From a virus, in IMG/VR virus record IMGVR_UViG_3300048839_000838, positions 1 through 31,818 of that record: 31,818 nucleotides of DNA; one strand, written 5' to 3'. Positions 16,712-22,554 of the stretch are shown one piece after another. Every line of letters begins with the position of its first letter. Positions within the stretch are counted from its first letter, which is position 1. The translations under genes were made by a program, and so were the position numbers. Below the pieces are notes generated by a model. That model worked only from the letters and a program-made list of their open reading frames with translations, was not told where the DNA came from and ran no database searches.

Positions 16712-17578
16712 ATGGCTGAACTCCTCGCCGGCGTCGCGACCCGCCTGCTGTTGGGGCCGCTCCTCGATCCGTCGGACTGGACCACCGACGACTCGATCGA
16801 GGACGACGACGTCTCCCTGCAGCTCCGCGTCGTGCACATCGACCCCGACGGCGTCGTCACCGTGACGCCGCTGACTCCTGCGACCTACGGCTGGCGCAAC
16901 GAGGGCGGCGGGTGGTACACCGTCGAGCTCACCGCCGGCCTGATCCTCGCCGGGCAACTCCAGGTCGGCGCGATCCACCCGGACATCGTGCCGGCGACCT
17001 CGCCGGTCTACACCGTGCGGGCGGCGGCCCTGTCGACGTTCAACGCGGGCGTCACGCCCGTCGAGCTGGCGGCGGGCACGATCACCGCGGGGAAGTACGA
17101 CCAGTCCACGGCGTTTCCGGTCGGTGGGTCGTTCACCCCGTCGTCCACGGCGCTCAAGGTGTCTGGGTTCGAGACCGCGGCGCTCAACCAGGTCGCCGGC
17201 GCGATGGTCGATCGCGCGGTCGCCGCGCCGATCGCGAACTCCGTCGCCGTGCGGGCGCGGGCGACCGCGGCGGTGGACGTGGCAAGCATCGCGGGCGACG
17301 CGGCTGCGGCCTCCGCCCTCGCACTGCTCTACGGAGCGGGCGTCACGCTCGGCGCGGTGACCGGGGCGGCCTCGGCGAGCGGGTGGCGGTCGGACATTGA
17401 CGCGCCGGACGGGTTCCACGACGACGCGGGGATCGTCTTCCTGACCGGCACGCAGGCCGGCCAGGCGAGATTCGTCGCGTCGCAGCTCAACGCGCTCGGC
17501 GTCATCACGCCCGACGCACCGCTGACGGCGGCGCCGGAGATCGGCGACCAGTTCGCCCTGATCGGGAGGCGGGAATGA
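16712..17578 (+). CDS. Beta-rich virion protein, possibly baseplate or fibre-linked
   Basis: A 288-residue protein with an N-terminal beta part (VSLQLRVVHIDPDGVVTVTP, GWYTVELTAGLILAGQLQVG, and TSPVYTVRAA), then an Ala-rich middle (AVRARATAAVDVASIAG) and a C-terminal part with GIVFLTGTQAGQARFV. The first half resembles upper baseplate/BppU-like strands and the domain arrangement of proteins of the kind that join fibres to tails. It starts four bases after the protease stop. No exact family is recognised. Confidence 0.65.
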   Translation: MAELLAGVATRLLLGPLLDPSDWTTDDSIEDDDVSLQLRVVHIDPDGVVTVTPLTPATYGWRNEGGGWYTVELTAGLILAGQLQVGAIHPDIVPATSPVYTVRAAALSTFNAGVTPVELAAGTITAGKYDQSTAFPVGGSFTPSSTALKVSGFETAALNQVAGAMVDRAVAAPIANSVAVRARATAAVDVASIAGDAAAASALALLYGAGVTLGAVTGAASASGWRSDIDAPDGFHDDAGIVFLTGTQAGQARFVASQLNALGVITPDAPLTAAPEIGDQFALIGRRE

Positions 17579-17835
17579 GCCCTTCGGACATCGAGAACGA
17601 CCGCACCGCCCAGGTCGGGATCGCCGGCGGCGTGCGCTTCCTGGACGCGGTGGTGGGTCTGACGACGACCGTAGCCGTCCTTGTGGGCGGCTGGACCGCC
17701 TCGCAGGTGGTGGAGCTGCTCAGGCAGCAGAGCCGCACCGAGGCACGCATCGAGGCACTCGCCGACCAGGTCAGCGAGATCAAGACGGAGCTCCGAACAT
17801 GGAGAGAGCGAGAGACATCCGGCGAGCGGTCCTGA
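17575..17835 (+). CDS. Small membrane protein with coiled coil, holin candidate
   Basis: An 86-residue protein with one hydrophobic segment at about residues 23-45 (VVGLTTTVAVLVGGWTAS) and a C-terminal amphipathic coil (RTEARIEALADQVSEIKTEL). The order, membrane helix then coil, is the reverse of XhlA-type proteins, but the combination is common in phage lysis genes. Its start overlaps the structural gene before it (ATGA), and its end overlaps the lipoprotein gene after it by 37 bases, which is typical of lysis pairs. A holin or inner-membrane spanin role is possible but unproven. Confidence 0.6.
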   Translation: MSPSDIENDRTAQVGIAGGVRFLDAVVGLTTTVAVLVGGWTASQVVELLRQQSRTEARIEALADQVSEIKTELRTWRERETSGERS

Positions 17836-18251
17836 CGCTCGGGGTGATGGCCATGCTGACGATCGTCGTCGGCGTGATGCTGGCGGGCTGCACGTCTGGC
17901 CAGTGGGAAGCGACGCAACAGGGGAGCGCCGCCGCCGCCGGCGCGCTCGGTGACGCGCCGGCGCCGCAGTCGCCGGCCGACGGGCTCACCGTCGCCGCGA
18001 ACGTCGCCGGCGCCGTCGGACCCGTGGTCGGCGCCGCGTTCGGGCCGCTCGGGGTGGCGATCTCGGCGACGGTCGCGTCGATCCTCAGCGGGATCGCGAC
18101 CTGGCAGCGCACGCGGAAGGCCACGGCGACGAAGATCGTCGCGTCGATCGAGAAGGCGAAGGTCCCCGCGACCGGCGGCGTTGACTGGGAGGCGGCGGCG
18201 AAGCTGCAGGAGGCGGCCGGCGTGCGCGGACTCGTGCGCGCGGTCCGCTGA
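17799..18251 (+). CDS. Lipoprotein with glycine-zipper membrane segment, candidate lysis protein
   Basis: A 150-residue protein with a lipoprotein signal: basic start (ERARDIRR), hydrophobic core, and lipobox LAGC with the lipidated Cys at residue 31. After the signal comes an Ala/Gly/Pro linker and a second hydrophobic segment at about residues 64-98 (AANVAGAVGPVVGAAFGPLG, then SATVASILSGIA) with small-residue spacing typical of glycine zippers. The gene starts inside the preceding small membrane gene, a nested layout seen in Rz/Rz1. The length is greater than Rz1, and a unimolecular spanin would also need a C-terminal anchor. Lysis role is inference. Confidence 0.65.
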   Translation: MERARDIRRAVLTLGVMAMLTIVVGVMLAGCTSGQWEATQQGSAAAAGALGDAPAPQSPADGLTVAANVAGAVGPVVGAAFGPLGVAISATVASILSGIATWQRTRKATATKIVASIEKAKVPATGGVDWEAAAKLQEAAGVRGLVRAVR

Positions 18252-18278
18252 CGATCCCCACGGGCCAGGGCTCCCGGG

Positions 18279-18306
18279 CAGCGCCCCCCGGTGACGGGGG
18301 GCGCTG
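18279..18306 (+). terminator. 12-bp perfect hairpin at the end of the late genes
   Basis: CAGCGCCCCCCG (18279-18290) pairs perfectly with CGGGGGGCGCTG (18295-18306) around a GTGA loop, a GNRA-type stable tetraloop. No T-tract follows. Its place 27 bases after the last gene of the structural block strongly suggests it terminates or stabilises the late transcript. Confidence 0.75.
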
Positions 18307-18515
18307 TCGTGCGCCCATCCCCAAGACCTGCACGGACGGCGGGGGTGGGCGCGGAAAGGACTCTGGCGATGGGATGCTACGGGTTCCCTCGGTCGACCGT
18401 AGCGCCGGGGACGCTCTTTCTCTGCCCCGCGCGGTATGCTCCCCCGAGCATCAACTGCGCCACTGCATGGGCGCAGCGGGTTCAGGTTTCCCGTCGCCGA
18501 CCCTGGCCGGCCGGC
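18307..18515. other. Non-coding stretch before the tRNA-like element
   Basis: I find no convincing gene here. Two small inverted repeats are visible: ATGCT/AGCAT (18435-18450) around six bases, and CTGCGCC/GGCGCAG (from about 18455) around an 8-base loop. TATGCT at 18434 resembles a -10 box, but no -35 is seen at a normal distance. The same TATGCTCCCC string occurs again before the integrase at 19415. Confidence 0.4.
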
Positions 18516-18591
18516 GGCGGGTTTCGGAGAGCAGCAGCAGCTCGCCGGGCTCATATCCCGGAGGTCGCGGGTGCGAATCCCGCCCCTGCCA
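18516..18591 (+). tRNA. Initiator tRNA-Met(CAT)-like sequence, probably imperfect
   Basis: The 3' part folds well: D stem GAGC/GCTC (18529-18532 with 18540-18543), anticodon stem CCGGG/CCCGG with loop CTCATAT (anticodon CAT at 18552-18554), variable AGGTC, T stem GCGGG/CCCGC with loop TGCGAAT, then CCCTGCC and discriminator A at 18591. The three stacked G:C pairs in the anticodon stem are the hallmark of initiator tRNAs, and the D stem equals that of E. coli tRNA-fMet. Defects: a possible 5' acceptor strand GGCGGGT (18516-18522) pairs 6 of 7 but stands 6 rather than 2 bases before the D stem, the D loop lacks GG, the T loop has G for the usual second T, and no CCA is encoded. It may be a degenerate tRNA or a tRNA-derived attachment site. 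Confidence 0.55.
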
Positions 18592-18635
18592 TTGGCCGCA
18601 CGCCGGGTCGGCCGATCCATACCCCCCAGCGCGAG

Positions 18636-18663
18636 GGCGCCGAGGTCTCCGGACCTCGGCGCC
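18636..18663 (+). terminator. 12-bp perfect hairpin after the tRNA-like element
   Basis: GGCGCCGAGGTC (18636-18647) pairs perfectly with GACCTCGGCGCC (18652-18663) around TCCG, a UNCG-type stable tetraloop. No T-run follows. It lies 45 bases after the tRNA-like sequence, so it may end that transcript or insulate the next gene. Confidence 0.7.
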
Positions 18664-18733
18664 GCGCGCGGCGGAAACGAACCTGAAACAAACGGCCGGC
18701 GTTCCTGCCGCGTGAGCGGCCTTTCGCCGGAGA

Positions 18734-19240
18734 ATGCGGGGTCCCCCGATGTTCGACGACATGGTCTCCGCCGTGATCTTCCTGCTCGTGGCGGGCACGG
18801 TGTTCTCGGTGCTCGCCTCGATCATCGGCCGCCTGGGCCGCGGGGCCACGCGCAAGGCGAGGGTGCGCGGGCCGAAGGCCGGTGACGTCTGGCAGCCCAG
18901 GCCGAAGGGCGTCCAGGACGACTCGGCGCGCTACGAGTACGACCTCCTCGAGCTCGGCGGAGCGACGTTCCCGCACGAGGCGCTCGAGGCGATCGCCCAG
19001 GTCGCCGAGAACGGCTGGGAGGTGGTCGGCGGACCGCTCGTGTTCCACGAAGGCGGGTGGGGGATCTTCGGCTCCGGGCTGCGCGTGAACGGGGTGCTGA
19101 TGGCGAAGGCGCCTGGGGTTCTCATGCGGCGCGTCAAGCTGGCACCGCCTCCGAAGCCGCCTGCGGCGGCGAAGCCGGCCCCGAAGCCTGTGCCGAAGCC
19201 CGTGCCTCCGGAGATCCCGAAGGACTGGCATCGGGCGTAG
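18734..19240 (+). CDS. Membrane-anchored protein with Pro/Lys-rich tail, unknown function
   Basis: A 168-residue protein with one N-terminal membrane helix (MVSAVIFLLVAGTVFSVLAS, about residues 10-30), a basic patch, and a small alpha/beta domain (RYEYDLLELGGATFPHEAL, AENGWEVVGG) like the short 'ENGWEvv' domain of some small bacterial proteins. It ends in a low-complexity Pro/Lys/Ala region (KPAPKPVPKPVPPE). A second ATG at 18749 is an equally possible start; neither has a good RBS. It stands alone between two non-coding stretches, so it may be expressed from a prophage as a conversion or exclusion gene. That is inference. Confidence 0.65.
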   Translation: MRGPPMFDDMVSAVIFLLVAGTVFSVLASIIGRLGRGATRKARVRGPKAGDVWQPRPKGVQDDSARYEYDLLELGGATFPHEALEAIAQVAENGWEVVGGPLVFHEGGWGIFGSGLRVNGVLMAKAPGVLMRRVKLAPPPKPPAAAKPAPKPVPKPVPPEIPKDWHRA

Positions 19241-19566
19241 GTCGCCAGACCAGGCCCGTGGTGCCGATGCTTGGCGACCCGCCGTCAGGTGGCAGGAACT
19301 GCGGCAGAAGACCTCGCGGCCGGCTCCTGTCGTGCGCGCGACCTGCACTCAGGCCCAAGAGGGGCGATGCTTGCCGAACGGCCGAATCTGATCCCAGCCG
19401 CCCGCGCGATCCGATATGCTCCCCGGCGTCGGCCATGCCGCCGACCCGCGGAAGCCGGGATGCACCGCGATCACGGACGACCAATCCCGAAGGACCGGCG
19501 ACGGCAGCTTTCCCGGCTTGCGCGTGTCGCCGGCCTTCGGGTGCGCGCTCACGCTGGGGACTGCTG
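19241..19566. other. Non-coding or leader region before the integrase
   Basis: Open frames run through this stretch, but they are Arg/Pro/Ser-rich and read as high-GC noise. Visible features are TATGCT (19415-19420), in the same TATGCTCCCC context as 18434, and directly after it an inverted repeat GTCGGC/GCCGAC around CATGCC (19428-19445). These could be the integrase promoter and an operator, but no -35 is found. No repressor gene or divergent promoter is visible. Confidence 0.35.
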
Positions 19567-20703
19567 GTGGCACACGCTCGGGGTGATGGATGGGTCGCGA
19601 GCACCGTCGTCGAGGGGCGACGGAAGCAGCGCCGATTCCTCACCCGATCGGCGGCCGAGGCCTGGGAGCGCCGCCACGCGAACGACCGCGACCTCGTCCG
19701 CGCCGGCCTCACCACCTGGCGGGACATCGAGCGCCGGGACCGGATCGTCGAGAGCTGCCCGCTCGAGGACGCGATCGCCGCGTACCTGGTCGAGAAGCTC
19801 GGCGACGCGACCGCGCCGCACCGGAAGGACTGCGAGCGCATGCTCTGCCGGCTGCTCGCCCCTCGGCTCGGAGGCCTGGTCGGCGACATCACCGCCGGCG
19901 AGATCGAGCGGGCGCTGCGCAAGATTCGCCAGGCGGGCCGGACGAACCGCACGCACAACGCGTACCTCATCTCGGCGCGGGCATTCCTGCGCTGGGCGAG
20001 GGAGCGGTCGATGATTGCCGACGACCCCACGGCCGGGCTCCGGCTGCTGCCCGTCCCCTACGGCGGCGAGTGGCGCTGCCCGAAGCGCGCGTTCTCGCCA
20101 ACCGAGGCGATCGCGTTGCTCTCGACGTCGGAAGTGATCGAGAGCGGGCGGCGCACCTGGTACCTGATGCGACTGCTCACCGGGCTCCGCGGCACGGAGA
20201 CGCTGCGGCTGCGCCGGGACGACCTGCTCGACGACGACGGGCTGTGGTACATTCGCGTCCGCCCCGAGGTGTCGAAGACGCGCCAGCTCCGACTCGTTCC
20301 GCTGGCCGACGTCCTCTCCGCCGAGCTGCTGCTGACCCGAGGGTTGATCCCGATGAGCCGGCCACTGTTCACCCGCGCCCCGAACATCCGCACCCTGCGT
20401 GCGGACCTCGAGCGTGCCAGCGTGCAGGTCGAGGTCGGTGGGAGATCGCTCTGCGGCGCGAGCTTCCGACTCTCGTGGGACTCGTGGTTGAAGGGCCTGA
20501 TGGTGCCGCTGCCCGACATCATGTCGATGGCCGGCCGCGTCGGCACCGGCGGCGCCGCGCTGACGGTCTGGGCCTACACCGATCAACTCGCGGCGCTGCC
20601 TCGCTGGAAGCACGCTGTGGACAACTTGTGGACGTGGCTCGTCGGCACCGCGCAGGCCGAGAGTTCGGCCCCCGTGGCGCAGGCGCCCCCGGAGAATCGA
20701 TAG
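19567..20703 (+). CDS. int: Tyrosine recombinase, phage integrase, with altered active site
   Basis: The integrase recombines attP with the host attB. With the GTG at 19567 the protein is 378 residues: an N-terminal arm-binding domain (WVASTVVEGRRKQRRFLTRS), a core-binding SAM-like domain (about 60-155: EDAIAAYLVEKLGD, then the HRKDCERML region), and the catalytic domain. Box I is present (LLTGLRGTETLRLRRDDL, R208), as are the beta-hairpin lysine (K237 in VSKTRQLRLVPL), the box II arginine R301 in GASFRLSWDSW, and Y337 in VWAYTDQL. The His three residues before R301 is replaced by Ala, and the second His/Trp position is unclear. The open frame extends upstream to 19057, but that part is noise. 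It lies beside a tRNA 3' end, as integrases do. Confidence 0.88.
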   Translation: MAHARGDGWVASTVVEGRRKQRRFLTRSAAEAWERRHANDRDLVRAGLTTWRDIERRDRIVESCPLEDAIAAYLVEKLGDATAPHRKDCERMLCRLLAPRLGGLVGDITAGEIERALRKIRQAGRTNRTHNAYLISARAFLRWARERSMIADDPTAGLRLLPVPYGGEWRCPKRAFSPTEAIALLSTSEVIESGRRTWYLMRLLTGLRGTETLRLRRDDLLDDDGLWYIRVRPEVSKTRQLRLVPLADVLSAELLLTRGLIPMSRPLFTRAPNIRTLRADLERASVQVEVGGRSLCGASFRLSWDSWLKGLMVPLPDIMSMAGRVGTGGAALTVWAYTDQLAALPRWKHAVDNLWTWLVGTAQAESSAPVAQAPPENR

Positions 20704-20713
20704 CGCAGATGGC

Positions 20714-20731
20714 GCAGGTCGCGCGACCTGC
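20714..20731. promoter_or_regulatory. 18-bp perfect palindrome after the integrase
   Basis: GCAGGTCGCGCGACCTGC is fully self-complementary and begins 10 bases after the integrase stop. As RNA it would make a 7-bp stem with a GCGC loop; as DNA it could be a dimer binding site (operator, Int or Xis arm site). The following ACAAAAACC is unusually A-rich for this genome. A second inverted repeat, CTGCAT/ATGCAG (20747-20752 and 20770-20775), lies 16 bases further. Confidence 0.55.
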
Positions 20732-20780
20732 ACAAAAACCGAACCCCTGCATACCAGGAGCCTTGGACCATGCAGCATGG

Positions 20781-20822
20781 AAAAAGGCCCGCAAGCCCAG
20801 TGGAATGGAAGACTTGCGGGCC
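20781..20822 (-). terminator. Rho-independent terminator on the minus strand
   Basis: Read on the minus strand, GGCCCGCAAG and CTTGCGGGCC form a 10-bp perfect stem (20813-20822 with 20786-20795) around a 17-base loop and are followed directly by TTTTT (20785-20781). This is the only hairpin in the window with a proper T-run. It stands 12 bases past the 3' end of the minus-strand tRNA-Pro half, where a tRNA terminator belongs. Confidence 0.8.
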
Positions 20823-20834
20823 GGAATCAAAGAA

Positions 20835-20881
20835 TCGGGCTGAGAGGATTCGAACCTCCGACCTCCTGACCCCCAGTCAGG
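20835..20881 (-). other. 3' half of tRNA-Pro(GGG): putative attP core
   Basis: On the minus strand the sequence folds as a tRNA 3' half: anticodon stem CCTGA/TCAGG around loop CTGGGGG (anticodon GGG at 20874-20872), variable AGGTC, T stem GGAGG/CCTCT with the standard loop TTCGAAT, acceptor strand CAGCCCG and discriminator A. Bases further 5' (20882-20910) do not give a proper D arm or acceptor partner. A tRNA 3' half beside an integrase gene, with its own terminator, is the classical structure of an attP that restores the host tRNA gene on integration. The host tRNA-Pro gene is therefore the predicted attB. The initiator-tRNA-like element at 18516 is the alternative. Confidence 0.65.
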
Positions 20882-20982
20882 ACGCCCACCACAAGCCGGC
20901 CGAGCAACGACAACGACTTGCGCCGACCTCCGCGCGGATGCGCCCCCGTGGCGCCCCCAAAACGCGTTGGTCTACGACGCCT

Positions 20983-21234
20983 GTGACGGCTGTCCCGGTC
21001 GTGCGGGCGCCCCTGCGCCCCCGCGCCGGCGCGGTCGCCAACCTGCGCAGGAACGGCATCGCGCTCGGCTGCGCCGCCCTCGGCACGGCCGCCGGCTGCG
21101 TCCTCCTCGACGCCGGCTGGGTCTCCGTCGTCCTGGTCGCCGCGTCCTGCGCGACGATCGGCACGCTCGTCGCCGAAGCCGGCGAGCTCGCGGGCCTCGT
21201 CTCCTGCGCCGGGCAGGGAAGGGGGCAGGGATGA
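20983..21234 (+). CDS. Small two-helix membrane protein
   Basis: From the GTG at 20983 the product is 83 residues with a basic start (RPRAGAVANLRRNG) and two hydrophobic segments (IALGCAALGTAAGCVLL and WVSVVLVAASCATIGTLV). There is no clear RBS, but the stop overlaps the ATG of the next gene (ATGA at 21231). It opens the gene run after the integration site. Function unknown; small membrane proteins at this place can act in superinfection exclusion, which is only a guess. Confidence 0.6.
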   Translation: MTAVPVVRAPLRPRAGAVANLRRNGIALGCAALGTAAGCVLLDAGWVSVVLVAASCATIGTLVAEAGELAGLVSCAGQGRGQG

Positions 21235-21614
21235 GGAACACCACGACCACGATCGGCGATGCATCGACGTCGCCGGATTCGCTCGAGTTCCCGCCGTTCC
21301 CGGACCTGCCATCGTGGGCTCTTGCGCACGAACGCCTCGAGCGCATCGAGCGATGGCTCATGGCTGTCCGCGACATCTCTCCGGGATGCCCGTCGGGGCG
21401 GACTATGCCGATCGCGGCATGGGTGGCGTCGTGCGTTGCCGTCGTCGTCGAGCACGCCGAGGAGCTCGACGACTACGTCCGTCGGGTCTGTGGAGCGGTC
21501 GCGAAATGCGGCTGCTGCAGAGCCGCCGAGCTTCAAAGCTTGATGCTGGCGGCGTTCGCTGCGACGGTTCTCATCGCTCCTGCGTCGACTGCTTCGAAAG
21601 GCGGTGCGGCATGA
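21231..21614 (+). CDS. Unknown early protein
   Basis: A 127-residue protein with Ser/Thr/Pro-rich start (EFPPFPDLPSWALAHERLERI), a hydrophobic stretch (PIAAWVASCVAVVVEHAEEL), a CGCC group and an Ala-rich hydrophobic C-terminus (LMLAAFAATVLIAPAS). The start overlaps the previous stop and has GGGAAGGGGGCAGGG before it. It ends with the residues KGGAA, encoded by AAGGCGGTGCGGC, a variant of the junction repeat seen at 24-25.7 kb. Family not recognised. Confidence 0.65.
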   Translation: MRNTTTTIGDASTSPDSLEFPPFPDLPSWALAHERLERIERWLMAVRDISPGCPSGRTMPIAAWVASCVAVVVEHAEELDDYVRRVCGAVAKCGCCRAAELQSLMLAAFAATVLIAPASTASKGGAA

Positions 21615-21955
21615 CGGAGCGCCTGACCGTTCCCGATCAGCCGACCTCGCCGGCGGGGCTCGAGCGATGGGCCGTCGACGTCCGGTCGATGCTCATCGCC
21701 GCGAGCGACGACGATCGTCGCGTGATGCTCGCCGACCTGCGCCGTCGCGGACTGCTGAGCGTCCGGCGCGAGTACGCCCGCGCGTCGCGTCGGATGGTCG
21801 AGCTGCTCGGCGTCGCCGACCGCTGCGGGCTGCTCCCGCCGATCTCGGAGGAGTTCCGGCTCGTCTCCTACCGCTGGCTCGTCTGCGGCGAGCTCCTCGA
21901 CGCGGTGAACACCTACGACGACCGGAAGGCCGACGCGAAGGGGGGTGCCGCGTGA
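21611..21955 (+). CDS. Unknown early helical protein
   Basis: A 114-residue, mostly helical protein (DDDRRVMLADLRRRGLLSVRR, and YRWLVCGELLDAVNTYDD). The ATG overlaps the previous stop. It too ends in KGGAA, followed by a GTGA junction. No family recognised; the arginine-rich helices might bind nucleic acid. Confidence 0.65.
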   Translation: MTERLTVPDQPTSPAGLERWAVDVRSMLIAASDDDRRVMLADLRRRGLLSVRREYARASRRMVELLGVADRCGLLPPISEEFRLVSYRWLVCGELLDAVNTYDDRKADAKGGAA

Positions 21956-22554
21956 GCGTGACCCTACTCGACTCCGTCCGCCTCATCCTCGAGATGGACC
22001 TGCGCGGGCTCGTCCCCCGTGCGCACCCGCGGGGACCGATGCCGCGGGCGGTCAAGGCCGTCTGCATCGTCATCCTCCTCGACCAGGCGGAGTGGGCGGA
22101 CGGCGTCGCCCGACTCCACGTCGCCAGCATCGCCCAGCTCGCCGGCGAGCATCAGGTTGAGGTCCTCCGCGTCCTCGCCTGGCTGCGCCGGTTCGGCGTG
22201 CTCGAGATCTACGCGGCGCGGAAAGACCTCAGCCGGTGCCGGACGGACCTTGCGGCGTGGCGGCGATGGCGGCTCGACATCGAGCGCCTCGTCGAGGCCT
22301 GCCGCACCGTCGAGCTGCGCCGTGCCGCCGTCGGCCGCCGCCAGTTCGCCCGAGCGCAGGCGGCGGCGGCCTCGCACGCGGGCGAGTACGACGGTGATGC
22401 CGGCGGAGATCGCCAGCAGCCAGAGCGAGGGCGGGGGAAGCGTGAAACGGTACGGCTCGAGCATGCCGCCAATGGTGGCGCAGCCCGGAGGCCTGCTGTG
22501 ACGGGATTCCGCGCGGAATCATCACGGCGAATGGCGAGAGGGGGCGGGCGATGA
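21952..22554 (+). CDS. Winged-helix-like protein upstream of the replication initiator
   Basis: A 200-residue protein starting at the GTG that overlaps the previous stop. Residues of about 40-90 (VKAVCIVILLDQAEWADGVA, then VASIAQLAGEHQVEVLRVL and LRRFGVLEIYAARKDLS) fit a winged helix-turn-helix: helices, a recognition helix and a wing. The C-terminal half is Arg/Ala-rich and of low complexity. It is coupled to the initiator gene (ATGA at 22551), so it may be a replication accessory or a regulator. Confidence 0.65.
   Translation: MSVTLLDSVRLILEMDLRGLVPRAHPRGPMPRAVKAVCIVILLDQAEWADGVARLHVASIAQLAGEHQVEVLRVLAWLRRFGVLEIYAARKDLSRCRTDLAAWRRWRLDIERLVEACRTVELRRAAVGRRQFARAQAAAASHAGEYDGDAGGDRQQPERGRGKRETVRLEHAANGGAARRPAVTGFRAESSRRMARGGGR

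Noticed and set aside
18291-18715. Plus-strand open frames across the tRNA-like region
   Set aside because: Composition is that of translated non-coding GC-rich DNA, with no RBS or coupling, and the frame reads through the tRNA-like fold.
18434-19420. TATGCT boxes at 18434 and 19415 as promoters
   Set aside because: Both have a shared TATGCTCCCC context, but neither has a recognisable -35 at 16-18 bases. Kept only as a remark in the non-coding entries.
19057-19566. Upstream extension of the integrase frame
   Set aside because: The added residues are Arg/Pro/Ser noise and partly overlap the membrane-protein gene. The arm-binding domain starts just after the GTG at 19567.
20770-20982. Upstream part of the open frame leading into the small membrane gene at 20983
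   Set aside because: It would read through the minus-strand terminator and tRNA-Pro half and encodes no recognisable sequence. The GTG at 20983 directly precedes the membrane protein.
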